Positions 1 to 6,247 are shown, numbered from the stretch's first letter. The stretch: DNA of 6,760 bases from SZUA-320 sp041612035 (GCA_041612035.1 JBFILX010000123.1:1-6760), one strand, 5' to 3'. Numbers and translations: made by a program. Notes: generated from the sequence alone by a model not told the origin.

Positions 1-1
1 C

Positions 2-934
2 CAGCGACTGACGACGGTCCCGGTGCACGAGCGGCTGAACCGGGCCTCCGAGGCGCAGCTCGCCGGCACCCCGAAAACGGACCGCTCCCTGGCGGCGTTC
101 GTCGCGGCCCTCCCGGAGGTGCTCGCGGCCCGCGACTTCCGGACCGTGGTGGACGCCGTCGCCCGGGCCCGCCGCGCGGGGCGCGCGGTCGTGCTGCTGG
201 TCGGGGGCCACGTGGTGAAGGTCGGGCTGGGACCCCTGGTGCGCACCTGGATCGAGCGCGGGGTGGTCACCCACCTGGCCATGAACGGGGCGGCCGCGAT
301 CCACGACTTCGAACTGGCCGCCTTCGGCGGCACCAGCGAGGACGTGCAGGCCGGGCTCGACGACGGGTCGTTCGGCATGGCCGACGAGACGGGCGCGGCG
401 ATGAACGCCGCCATGACCGCCGCGCATGCCGCCGGAGCGGGGCTGGGGGAAGGGCTGGCCGGGGCCCTGGCCCGCCGGAGTGACCTGGCCCTGTCCTCGG
501 CCTCCCTCCTGCTGGCATGCCACGAGTGCCGCGTCCCGGTGACGGTCCATCCCGCCATCGGCGCCGACATCATCCACCAGCACCCCGCCGCCGACGGTGC
601 CGCCATCGGGGCCGGCGCCCTGAAGGACTTCCACCGTCTCGCGGGCGGCCTCGAGGGGCTCGACGGCGGCGGGGTCGTGCTCAACTGGGGAAGCGCCGTG
701 GTCCTGCCCGAGGTCTTCCTCAAGGCGCTCACCATCGCGCGGAACCTGGGCGACGGCCGGCCGCGGAACTTCCTGGCAGCGGACTTCGACATGATCCGGC
801 ACTACCGGCCGACGATGAACGTGGTGCGCCGCCCCACCCACGCCGGCGGCGTGGGCGTCCAGCTCACGGGGCACCACGAGATCATGCTTCCCCTGCTCAT
901 CTGGTCCGTGCTGGAGGCGCTCGATGCGGGCTAG
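2..934 (+). CDS. Deoxyhypusine synthase-like protein (bacterial DHS family), 5' end probably outside window
   Basis: The protein resembles the NAD-dependent deoxyhypusine synthase fold. Counting from the GTG at 23, a GGHVVKVGLG segment (61-70) leads into a hydrophobic strand and MNGAAAIHDFELA (88-100). This matches the layout of the DHS stretch with the conserved GLRE and TAGG-like motifs. ACHECRVPVTVHPAIGADII (165-184) parallels the DHS segment 'IPVFSPALTDGSLGDMI'. GGGVVLNWGSAVV (215-227) parallels 'GMIILGGGVVKH'. The place where true DHS carries its catalytic lysine (EAVSWGKI) here reads GVQLTGHHEIMLP (278-290), without that lysine. Bacteria lack eIF5A, so the substrate is unknown; a polyamine-related or other NAD-dependent reaction is possible. 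The frame is open to the left edge (QRLTTVP precedes the GTG) and no good ribosome site precedes 23, so I favour a start upstream of the window. Cytoplasmic: no signal peptide is seen. The last 11 nt overlap the next gene. I am fairly sure of the fold family and unsure of the function. Confidence 0.7.
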   Translation, partial: QRLTTVPVHERLNRASEAQLAGTPKTDRSLAAFVAALPEVLAARDFRTVVDAVARARRAGRAVVLLVGGHVVKVGLGPLVRTWIERGVVTHLAMNGAAAIHDFELAAFGGTSEDVQAGLDDGSFGMADETGAAMNAAMTAAHAAGAGLGEGLAGALARRSDLALSSASLLLACHECRVPVTVHPAIGADIIHQHPAADGAAIGAGALKDFHRLAGGLEGLDGGGVVLNWGSAVVLPEVFLKALTIARNLGDGRPRNFLAADFDMIRHYRPTMNVVRRPTHAGGVGVQLTGHHEIMLPLLIWSVLEALDAG

Positions 935-1355
935 CCTGGTCCTGCTCCTGGGCCTCGTCGCCTGCGGGGGCGGACCCGGCCCGCCGCCCGCGACCCCGCT
1001 CCCGCTGGTCACCCCGGACGAGCAGCTGGCCGACCTGCTGCAGGACGCCCTCGACGCGGACGCCCGGTTCGAGCCGGCGGAGCGGCTCTATAGCCAGGAC
1101 GCGATCGTGGTGGCGAACGGCCTCGCCCGGTTCGCCCCGCCGCGCTACGCCGGCATCGAGCCTGGAGGCGCCGTGGCCATCGCCGCCAGCCGCCTCGAAG
1201 TGCGTGGCGGGATGGCGTGGGCCCGAGTAGAGTACCGATGGATGTCGACCGACGAGGGAAAGGTGCGGGAGGGCCAGGTCACCTTCGTGCTGGTGGCCGA
1301 ACGGGACGGGGCGTGGCGCATCCGCCACGCCCACTCGTCCTCACCGGAAGGGTGA
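924..1355 (+). CDS. Small lipoprotein with SnoaL/DUF4440-like (NTF2-fold) domain
   Basis: This is a 143-residue predicted lipoprotein. A short hydrophobic N-terminus ends in the lipobox LVAC with Cys14, followed by a Gly/Pro-rich linker (15-30). The rest (about 31-138) reads like an NTF2-fold domain of the SnoaL/DUF4440 type: an initial helix (DEQLADLLQDALDADARF), a 'LYSQDAIVV' segment, then alternating strands ending in VTFVLVAERDGAWRIRHAH. The closing 'G-AWRI-H' strand is typical of DUF4440 proteins. Such domains are either small enzymes or simple binding pockets, and I see nothing that identifies a ligand. The ATG at 924 has GGAGG at 913-917 with a 6-nt spacer. It overlaps the end of the preceding gene by 11 nt, so the two are probably translated together. 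The TGA stop sits inside the first copy of the repeat cluster at 1344-1409. The fold assignment is by eye. Confidence 0.75.
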   Translation: MRASLVLLLGLVACGGGPGPPPATPLPLVTPDEQLADLLQDALDADARFEPAERLYSQDAIVVANGLARFAPPRYAGIEPGGAVAIAASRLEVRGGMAWARVEYRWMSTDEGKVREGQVTFVLVAERDGAWRIRHAHSSSPEG

Positions 1356-1409
1356 GGCCCCACTCAGCTGGGGATGAGGCCCCGGCCGGAGGGGTGAGGC
1401 CCCGCTCAG
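1344..1409. repeat. Imperfect direct-repeat cluster between convergent gene ends
   Basis: TGAGGCCCC occurs three times, at 1353, 1375 and 1395 (intervals 22 and 20 nt). The outer copies extend to 24 nt (1344-1367 and 1386-1409) and match at 22 of 24 positions; the middle copy shares only the core. The plus-strand lipoprotein's TGA stop (1353-1355) is the start of the first core. The minus-strand membrane gene's stop (1406-1408) lies in the CTCAG tail of the last unit. Short alternative hairpins can form, such as CCCCA/TGGGG (1358-1362 with 1369-1373) and GGGG/CCCC (1391-1394 with 1400-1403). It could act as a weak bidirectional terminator, but there is no T-tract, so I call it a repeat only. 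Confidence 0.6.
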
Positions 1410-1606
1410 TGCTGGTTGCCCTTGATCGTGTCGCGGACCCTGTCGGCCGTCGAGGGCGCGAAGAGCCGCAGGATCAGGTAGAACACGAAGCCCAGGAAGG
1501 CGAGCCAGATCAGCGTGCCCAGAATGCCCCACACGAATCCGAGCAGTCGCAGCGCCATGATGACGACCGCTGCAAAGACGGCGTAGCCAGCCACGGTGCG
1601 GACCAT
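1406..1606 (-). CDS. Small two-helix membrane protein, unknown function
   Basis: This 66-residue protein starts MVRTVAGYAV and is almost entirely hydrophobic from residue 5 to 50. It suggests two transmembrane helices (about 5-26 and 29-49) joined by a short GFVWGILG turn. A short polar, charged tail follows (STADRVRDTIKGNQH). I chose the internal ATG (first base at 1606) because a perfect AAGGAG lies 7 nt upstream on the minus strand. The longer frame reaching 1675 adds a basic, low-complexity N-terminus with no ribosome site. It is the only minus-strand gene here, divergent from the ThiO-like gene across 97 bp and convergent with the lipoprotein gene. I do not recognise a named family. Small two-helix proteins of this kind are often stress-linked or accessory membrane proteins, but nothing here shows that. 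Confidence 0.7.
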   Translation of the reverse strand: MVRTVAGYAVFAAVVIMALRLLGFVWGILGTLIWLAFLGFVFYLILRLFAPSTADRVRDTIKGNQH

Positions 1607-1613
1607 TGCCTCA

Positions 1614-1619
1614 CTCCTT
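1614..1619 (-). promoter_or_regulatory. Ribosome binding site deciding the start of the small membrane protein
   Basis: AAGGAG on the minus strand (CTCCTT on plus), 7 nt before the ATG whose first base is 1606. It is a full match to the anti-Shine-Dalgarno sequence and the main reason for the 66-residue start over the 89-residue one. Confidence 0.75.
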
Positions 1620-1693
1620 CTGTTGAGGGACGCCCGGCGCCTGCCGCCGGCAGTCACGGGGATAGTACGGCCCATGTTTCAGAAAGTTTCGTT

Positions 1694-1697
1694 GGAG
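1694..1697 (+). promoter_or_regulatory. Ribosome binding site for the GTG-started ThiO-like gene
   Basis: GGAG lies 6 nt before the GTG at 1704 and supports that start. An in-frame TAA codon (1701-1703) stands immediately before the GTG, so no longer product is possible. Confidence 0.65.
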
Positions 1698-1703
1698 TCA
1701 TAA

Positions 1704-2807
1704 GTGCCTGTCAATCCTGATGTTCTGGTCGTCGGAGGGGGGGTCATCGGCTCGGCCTGCGCCCGGGAGTTCGCCCGGGGCGGGATGAACGTGCTGGTGG
1801 TGGACCCGGGCGGCGCGCAGGGCCAGGGCTGGCAGGCGGCGGCGGGGCTGCTGTCGCCCCAGGTGGAGGCGGAATCGGCGGACCCGATGCTCGAACTGGG
1901 CCTCGCGGGTCGGGAGTACTACACCACGCAGGTGGAGGAGCTGGAGGCGTCGTCCGGCCTGAGCGTGGGACTCCTCCTGGGAGGGATCCTGAACCTGGCG
2001 TCGGACGACGCGGAGGCCGAACGGCTGCGCGCCCGGGTGGCGTGGCAGCGGCAGCACGGGCTCTACTGCGAATGGCTGGACGCCGACGAGGTGCGGACCC
2101 AGTGGCCCTGGCTCGGCGAGTGCGACGGGGCCCTCTTCGCGCCGAACGACGGCGCGCTCGACCCCTCGAAACTGGTCCAGGCCCTCATCCTCGACGGCAA
2201 CCGGCTCGGCGTGCGCCGGGTGGAGGACCGGATCGAGCGGCTCGAGTTCGCGGGGGACCACGTGATCGGCGCGGTGGGGCGCGAGCGCTATCCCTCCGGG
2301 CGGGTGGTGCTGGCCGCGGGCGCCTGGTCCGGCCGGCTCGACGGGCTGCCCCGGCCGGTTTCGGTCGAGCCGGTCCGGGGGCAGATGCTGGCGCTGCAGC
2401 GACCCCGCTCGCTGCAGGATTTCATCGCCTTCGGTCAGCACCATTACGTGCTCACCCGCGGCGACGAGGTCCTGGCCGGGGCCACCATGGAGCACGCCGG
2501 CTTCGCGGCGGACGTCACCGAGGAGGGCCTCGCAGAGGTGAAGGCCGCGGCGGAGGCGATCTGCCCGGCGCTGGGGAGCATCCCGGTCGGACGCTCGTGG
2601 GCCGGGCTCCGGCCGGGCACCCCCGACGGCCTCCCCATCATCGGTCCCGAGCCGAGGGCGGAGGGGCTCTGGTACGCCACGGGGCATGGGCGGAACGGGG
2701 TGCTGCTCGCGGGGATCACGGCGGTGATTCTCCAGCAGATGATGGCCGGCGAGCCTCCGCTCGACGCGGTGCTGGCCTTCCGGCCCGAGCGGTTCTGGAG
2801 CCGCTGA
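1704..2807 (+). CDS. thiO: FAD-dependent glycine oxidase, ThiO type (DAO family)
   Basis: This 367-residue flavoprotein belongs to the D-amino-acid oxidase family and is closest in pattern to glycine oxidase ThiO. ThiO oxidises glycine to the imine used for the thiazole ring of thiamine. The N-terminus has the FAD Rossmann motif VVGGGVIGSACAREF (9-23) and ends the second strand at Asp34. QAAAGLLSPQ (44-53) is the conserved segment beneath the flavin. The C-terminal half keeps the ThiO active-site pattern: HHY (246-248), corresponding to the His/Tyr pair of Bacillus ThiO; SWAGLRPGTPDGLPIIG (298-314) with Arg303, which would bind the substrate carboxylate; and GHGRNGVLLA (327-336) with Arg330. 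Length fits the family. GTG start with a good ribosome site. No thiS, thiG or other thiamine gene is in the window, so oxidation of another small amine or amino acid is possible. The downstream gene follows after 10 nt. Confidence 0.85.
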   Translation: MPVNPDVLVVGGGVIGSACAREFARGGMNVLVVDPGGAQGQGWQAAAGLLSPQVEAESADPMLELGLAGREYYTTQVEELEASSGLSVGLLLGGILNLASDDAEAERLRARVAWQRQHGLYCEWLDADEVRTQWPWLGECDGALFAPNDGALDPSKLVQALILDGNRLGVRRVEDRIERLEFAGDHVIGAVGRERYPSGRVVLAAGAWSGRLDGLPRPVSVEPVRGQMLALQRPRSLQDFIAFGQHHYVLTRGDEVLAGATMEHAGFAADVTEEGLAEVKAAAEAICPALGSIPVGRSWAGLRPGTPDGLPIIGPEPRAEGLWYATGHGRNGVLLAGITAVILQQMMAGEPPLDAVLAFRPERFWSR

Positions 2808-2817
2808 CCCGCCGGCG

Positions 2818-3687
2818 ATGATGGCCTACGCCTCCCTCCGCCGGATCGCGGCGTTCGTCGCCGCGCTCGCCATCGGGCTCACCGCCACGCTCCCGGCGCA
2901 GTCCGCCCGCGACGCGGCACTCCGGGAACGCGCCGCCTATGCCGACTGGCTGATGACCGGCGCCACCTCGCCCTACGCCGTCCTGGTGCAGCGGCCGGTG
3001 GGCCCGGGCCTGACGCTGGGCCCGGCCGGGGCGCAGATCCCGCTGCCCGGCCTCTCGGCGGTCACGGTCACCGAGCGGAGAGGCGTTCCCTACCTTTCGG
3101 TCGGCGGGCTCGACCGGCCGATCGGACGGTTCCGTCCGGTGCCGGTGGAGGACTACCGCCTGATGGTCAGCGGTCGGGCGGGCCGGGCGATGCTGACGGT
3201 GTACGGCCCCGAGGCGCGCCGCGCCAAGCCGCCCGTCTACCACGACTACGACCCCGCGTTCGATCTCCCGGTGGTCCTGCGCCCGCCCGCGCGTCCGGCC
3301 ACGAAGCGCCTGCTGGCCGCGGACGGCCTCGAAGTGGAAGCGGTGGACGCCGGAACGGTCGAGGCACGGTTCGAGGGATCCGTTACGACGCTGCAGGTGT
3401 TCCGCATTCCGGACCCCGCGGGGGAGGAATCCGAGCTGGAGATCTATTTCCGGGACCTCACCAACGACCTGCCGCCGGGTGAAGGGACCTATCCGGCCGG
3501 CCGCTTCGTCTCGCTCATCCCGCTGGGCGGGGCGCGGTACCGGCTCGACCTGAACCGGGCCCGGAATCCCTTCTGCGCCTACAACACCGCGTTCGCCTGC
3601 CCGCTCCCGTGGCGCGGAAACAGCCTGCCCGTGGCCGTCACCGCCGGCGAGCGCTACGCCGGCGGCGGCCTGGACCCGGCCCGATGA
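2818..3687 (+). CDS. Secreted DUF1684 domain protein
   Basis: This is a 289-residue protein with a Sec-type N-terminus: basic residues at 8-9, a hydrophobic core at 10-25 and likely cleavage near LPAQSA (25-30). The mature part matches DUF1684. An N-terminal region (31-150) carries RDAALRERAAYADWL and a GG-rich strand section. The diagnostic C-terminal block follows: YFRDLTNDLPPGEGTYPAGRF (210-230), then LDLNRARNPFCAYN (243-256) and CPLPWRGNSLPVAVTAGE (261-278), with Cys253 and Cys261 in the conserved spots. The biochemical role of DUF1684 is not known to me. Two adjacent ATGs (2818 and 2821) could both serve. No strong ribosome site is near, since GGAG at 2797-2800 is too far away, so re-initiation after the ThiO stop 10 nt upstream is likely. 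The end overlaps the TlpA-like gene as ATGA. An export site shared with a thioredoxin-like protein fits the conserved cysteines, but a link is inference. Confidence 0.88.
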   Translation: MMAYASLRRIAAFVAALAIGLTATLPAQSARDAALRERAAYADWLMTGATSPYAVLVQRPVGPGLTLGPAGAQIPLPGLSAVTVTERRGVPYLSVGGLDRPIGRFRPVPVEDYRLMVSGRAGRAMLTVYGPEARRAKPPVYHDYDPAFDLPVVLRPPARPATKRLLAADGLEVEAVDAGTVEARFEGSVTTLQVFRIPDPAGEESELEIYFRDLTNDLPPGEGTYPAGRFVSLIPLGGARYRLDLNRARNPFCAYNTAFACPLPWRGNSLPVAVTAGERYAGGGLDPAR

Positions 3688-4874
3688 CCGGCGCGCTGGT
3701 CCTCCTCGGGCAGCTCTCGGCCATCGCGGGCGGCGCCGACCTGGGCGGCGCCTGGCGCGGAGTCGTGGACCTGGCCGGCGGTCCGCTGCGGTTCGCGATG
3801 CAGTTCGAGGGCATGCCCGGCGCGTGGAGCGGCCGACTCTGCAACGGGCCCGCCTGCGATGCGTTCAGCGCCGTTACCGGTTCGGGAGACAGCCTGACGT
3901 TCGAGATGGCCGACTATGACGCCGCCATCACCGCCGTCGTGCGCGGGGACTCCCTGCTGGGCTACTACCGGAACGTCGGCAACCGGGGGCCCCGGGTGAT
4001 CCCGTTCCGGGCCGACCGGGGGACGTGGCCCGTGGCACCCGCCGGCCCCCGGCTCGAAGGATCGTGGGACGCCACCTTCGACCACGGCACCCGCACCAGT
4101 CCGCGGGTCTTCAGGATCCGGAACGGCCCCACCGGCATCGAGGCCGCGTTCCTCGCCAACTCGGGCGGCTACGGCCTCTTCTGGGGAAGCGCCACCCCGT
4201 CGGACAGCTTCGACATCGGGCATTTCGACGGCGCCTTCGTCTACCGGCTGACCGGCCGGCTGGAGGGCGACACCCTGCGGGGCATCTTCCACGCCGGCCT
4301 CCGCACCCAGACGCCGTGGACCGCGGTGCGGAGCACGGGGCGTCCGCACCTGACGCCGCCGCTCGAAGTGACGCGGTTCGACACCACCGAGGCCTTCCGG
4401 TTCGCCTTCCCCGACCTCGAGGGCCGAGTGGTCACCGAGGCCGACCCGCGCTTCCGGGGCAAGGTGGTGATGGTGAACATCTTCGGCAGCTGGTGTCCGA
4501 CCTGCCACGACGAGGCCCCGACCCTGGCGGCCCTCTACCGCGACTACCGCGGCCAGGGACTCGAGATCATCGGGCTCGCCTATGAGGTGACCGGGGACAC
4601 CGCGATCGACAACCGCCAGGTGCGCCGGTTCCGGGACAAGTTCGGCATCGGGTGGACCCTGCTCCTGGCGGGCCTCAACGACACCGAGGCCACCCAGGCC
4701 ACCCTGCCCCAGCTGCAGGGGTTCACCGCGTATCCCACCACCATCTTCCTGGGTCGGGACGGCCGGATCCGCCTGGTGCGGGCCGGGTTCCTGGGGCCCT
4801 CCGCCGGGCCGCTGCACGAACAGGAGGTGGCGGAGTACCGCACCACCATCGAGGCGCTGCTGGCCGAGCCCTGA
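3684..4874 (+). CDS. TlpA-type thioredoxin-like disulfide reductase with two N-terminal beta-rich domains
   Basis: This 396-residue protein ends in a TlpA/ResA-like thioredoxin domain (about 232-393). It shows GKVVMVNIFGSWCPTCHDEAP (259-279), whose WCPTC active site gives Cys271 and Cys274, then LEIIGLAYE (293-301) and the cis-proline loop AYPTTIFLGRDGRI (349-362, Pro351). Such domains reduce or move disulfides outside the cytoplasm. The first 225 residues look like two related beta-barrel-like units. The first begins LGGAWRGVVDL (20-30) and the second LEGSWDATFDH (124-134); each has later 'GDSL-GYY' or 'GDTLRGIF' strands (88-95 and 195-202). They may bind a ligand or target the enzyme. The N-terminus (MTGALVLLGQLSAIAGG) is a short hydrophobic stretch, weak as a signal peptide. 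I set the start at 3684 because this ATG overlaps the upstream stop as ATGA; a longer in-frame extension from 3609 would be arginine-rich junk inside DUF1684. No tail gene follows closely. Confidence 0.85.
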   Translation: MTGALVLLGQLSAIAGGADLGGAWRGVVDLAGGPLRFAMQFEGMPGAWSGRLCNGPACDAFSAVTGSGDSLTFEMADYDAAITAVVRGDSLLGYYRNVGNRGPRVIPFRADRGTWPVAPAGPRLEGSWDATFDHGTRTSPRVFRIRNGPTGIEAAFLANSGGYGLFWGSATPSDSFDIGHFDGAFVYRLTGRLEGDTLRGIFHAGLRTQTPWTAVRSTGRPHLTPPLEVTRFDTTEAFRFAFPDLEGRVVTEADPRFRGKVVMVNIFGSWCPTCHDEAPTLAALYRDYRGQGLEIIGLAYEVTGDTAIDNRQVRRFRDKFGIGWTLLLAGLNDTEATQATLPQLQGFTAYPTTIFLGRDGRIRLVRAGFLGPSAGPLHEQEVAEYRTTIEALLAEP

Positions 4875-5013
4875 TCCGGGGCGGGCCGGGCCTCACGTCC
4901 CCTGGACCCGCGCCGTCACCAATCCGATCTCCCGCGACAGGCGTAGAGAAAGTGACAGCCCCCCCGGCGTCGCCGGACGGTGCTGGCACACCCTCACTCC
5001 GGGAGAACCACCG
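4875..5013. other. 139-bp spacer, likely holding the promoter of the DUF4331 run
   Basis: No gene fits here. A short perfect dyad CCGGCG/CGCCGG with a single T between the arms is at 4964-4976, in a GC-rich context where such dyads arise by chance, and no T-tract follows. I found no convincing -35/-10 pair. The ribosome site of the next gene (GGGAG, 5001-5005) is at the right end. A promoter is expected because the preceding unit ends here, but I cannot place it. Confidence 0.35.
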
Positions 5014-5700
5014 ATGGCACCTCGTGCATTCCGATCCTGGCCGGCCGTCGCCGCCCTGCTGCTGGGGGGCGTCACCGCCGGCGCCGCCTGGCTGGCCGCG
5101 GCTGATCACCGGGACAGCGCGTTCCTGACCGCCAACCCCGGGCAGGACATCGCGGATGTCTATGCGTTTCGCAGCCCCAGCTCCCCCGGCAACCTCGTCC
5201 TCGCGATGACCGTCGCCGGGCTCCAGGCCCCGTCTGACCTGGGTACCGTCACGTTCCCCACGGGGGTCGTGTACCAGTGGAAGGTCGACACAAACGGCGA
5301 CGCCATGGAGGACTACGTCATTCAGGCGTACGCGGTCGGGGCCGGCCGCAGTCAGGTCATCAAGTTCGTTGGCCCCGAACGACCGGCGGTCGCCGGGACC
5401 ATCAACCGGCTCGTGATGGGCCCGGGGATCACGGTCCCCGCCAGCTATGACGCCCAGACGCGAATCCAGAGCCGAAACGGCATCAGCGTCTTCGCCGGGG
5501 TCCGGGACGACCCGTTCTTCTTCGATCTCGTCCAGTTCCAGGCGATTCTCGGCGGCACGGCGTCCGGATTCAGGGATCCGGGAGTGGACACCTTCGCGGG
5601 CACGAACGTGCTCGCTCTGGTCATCGAATTCCCGGTGGCGCTCCTGGGCGGGGCCACCTCGCTCGGCGTCTGGGGTACGGTCAACGTCCCCGCCAACTGA
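5014..5700 (+). CDS. DUF4331 protein, N-terminal half only, exported
   Basis: This 228-residue protein has a Sec-type or anchor N-terminus (basic 4-7, hydrophobic 11-28, AAA before Asp31). It then starts with the DUF4331 signature ADHRDSAFLTANPGQDIADV (30-49) and YAFRSPSSPGNLVLAMTV (50-67). VYQWKVDTNGDAMEDYVIQ (86-104) follows, then VFAGVRDDPFFFDLVQFQ (159-176), VDTFAGTNVLALVIEFP (191-207) and SLGVWGTVN (216-224). In full-length DUF4331 proteins as I know them, the chain goes on past this point with an 'R.GRPAI' segment and a conserved C-terminal block. Here it stops, and that block is encoded by the next gene. The family's biochemical role is unknown to me; it is generally a secreted or surface protein. 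GGGAG at 5001-5005 supports this ATG. The following gene is 33 nt downstream. Confidence 0.88.
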   Translation: MAPRAFRSWPAVAALLLGGVTAGAAWLAAADHRDSAFLTANPGQDIADVYAFRSPSSPGNLVLAMTVAGLQAPSDLGTVTFPTGVVYQWKVDTNGDAMEDYVIQAYAVGAGRSQVIKFVGPERPAVAGTINRLVMGPGITVPASYDAQTRIQSRNGISVFAGVRDDPFFFDLVQFQAILGGTASGFRDPGVDTFAGTNVLALVIEFPVALLGGATSLGVWGTVNVPAN

Positions 5701-5733
5701 TTCTCCACCTCCCAAATCCAAGGACACGACACC

Positions 5734-6228
5734 ATGCAAACCTCCCGGCTACGCGTCGCGCTGGTCGCTCTCCTCGTCGGAGGACTCGCGGGCTGTTCGG
5801 ACGAGCCCACCGGTCCCGGCGCGGACTTCGAGCGCGCGGCGCTGAACGGGCTCGACCTCATCCAGGTCGAGCGATTCGGCCTCCCGGCCATCGCCACCGT
5901 CTTCATCCCGACGGCCAAGAAGGACGTTTACAACCAGGGGGCGCCAGCAGCCGACGTGGCCACGTTCCGGTCCGACGTGCTCGCGGTGCTGGCCGCCTTC
6001 GGCGCGAACCCCGCGCTGGCCGATGCCCTGCTGCCGGACATCCAGCCCATCGACATGACCCAGGCCACCGGGTTCCTGAATGGCCGCCGGCTCCAGGACG
6101 ACGTGATCACCGCAGAGCTTGGGCTGATCTTCGGCGCGAACGCCGCCCTGAACGACGACCACGTGGACGCCAACGATCGGGCATTCCTGCCGACGTTCCC
6201 CTATCTCGCCGGACCCCACCTGCCATGA
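5734..6228 (+). CDS. Lipoprotein carrying the C-terminal half of DUF4331
   Basis: This 164-residue predicted lipoprotein has a signal peptide MQTSRLRVALVALLVGGLAG with lipobox LAGC (Cys21), then a short linker to about residue 40. The remainder matches the C-terminal section of DUF4331 proteins: VERFGLPAIATVFIPTAKKDVYN (45-67, matching the 'RxGxPxIN...KDxFN' pattern), a helical middle (72-103), GFLNGRRLQDDVI (113-125), then DDHVDANDRAFLPTFPYLAG (141-160) and PH, which is the usual family ending. So the protein is complete at its C-terminus but lacks the ADHRDSP-type N-terminal half, which the preceding gene supplies. AAGGA at 5720-5724 lies 9 nt before the ATG. It seems a deliberate gene with its own export signal rather than debris. 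The TGA stop overlaps the next start (ATGA) inside a perfect palindrome. Confidence 0.85.
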   Translation: MQTSRLRVALVALLVGGLAGCSDEPTGPGADFERAALNGLDLIQVERFGLPAIATVFIPTAKKDVYNQGAPAADVATFRSDVLAVLAAFGANPALADALLPDIQPIDMTQATGFLNGRRLQDDVITAELGLIFGANAALNDDHVDANDRAFLPTFPYLAGPHLP

Positions 6229-6247
6229 GGGCCTCATGGCAGGTGGG
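6215..6247. repeat. Perfect 16-bp inverted repeat covering the stop/start junction
   Basis: The arms CCCACCTGCCATGAGG (6215-6230) and CCTCATGGCAGGTGGG (6232-6247) are exact reverse complements around a single G at 6231. In RNA this gives about a 15-bp stem with a GGC loop. The left arm contains the lipoprotein gene's last codons, its TGA stop (6226-6228) and the TPR gene's ATG (6225-6227); the right arm lies in the first codons of the TPR gene. There is no T-tract after it, so it is not a standard intrinsic terminator. Possible roles are coupling of translation, mRNA processing or stability, or a protein-binding dyad. Confidence 0.9.

Noticed and set aside
517..1230. Long plus-strand frame across the end of the DHS-like gene and the lipoprotein gene
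   Set aside because: Its translation is arginine and proline runs, and it overlaps two better-supported genes in other frames.
1641..1653. Small dyad CTGCC/GGCAG in the divergent spacer
   Set aside because: A 5-bp stem in this base composition is expected by chance.
1607..1703. TPP riboswitch before the ThiO-like gene, or a clear divergent promoter
   Set aside because: The conserved CUGAGA-type core is absent and the space is short. A minus-strand TACTAT (1662-1667) resembles a -10 box but no good -35 is at the right distance.
4951..4972. Possible ECF-type or sigma-70 promoter (GTGACA followed by CGTC) before the DUF4331 gene
   Set aside because: The two elements are only about 10 nt apart, too close for either type of promoter.
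1698..5739. Several long open frames antisense to the ThiO, TlpA and DUF4331 genes (for example 1698-2687, 3654-4817 and 4723-5739)
   Set aside because: They are rich in Arg, Gly and Pro with no recognisable motif, and are the usual by-product of high-GC codon use opposite genes with clear family signatures.
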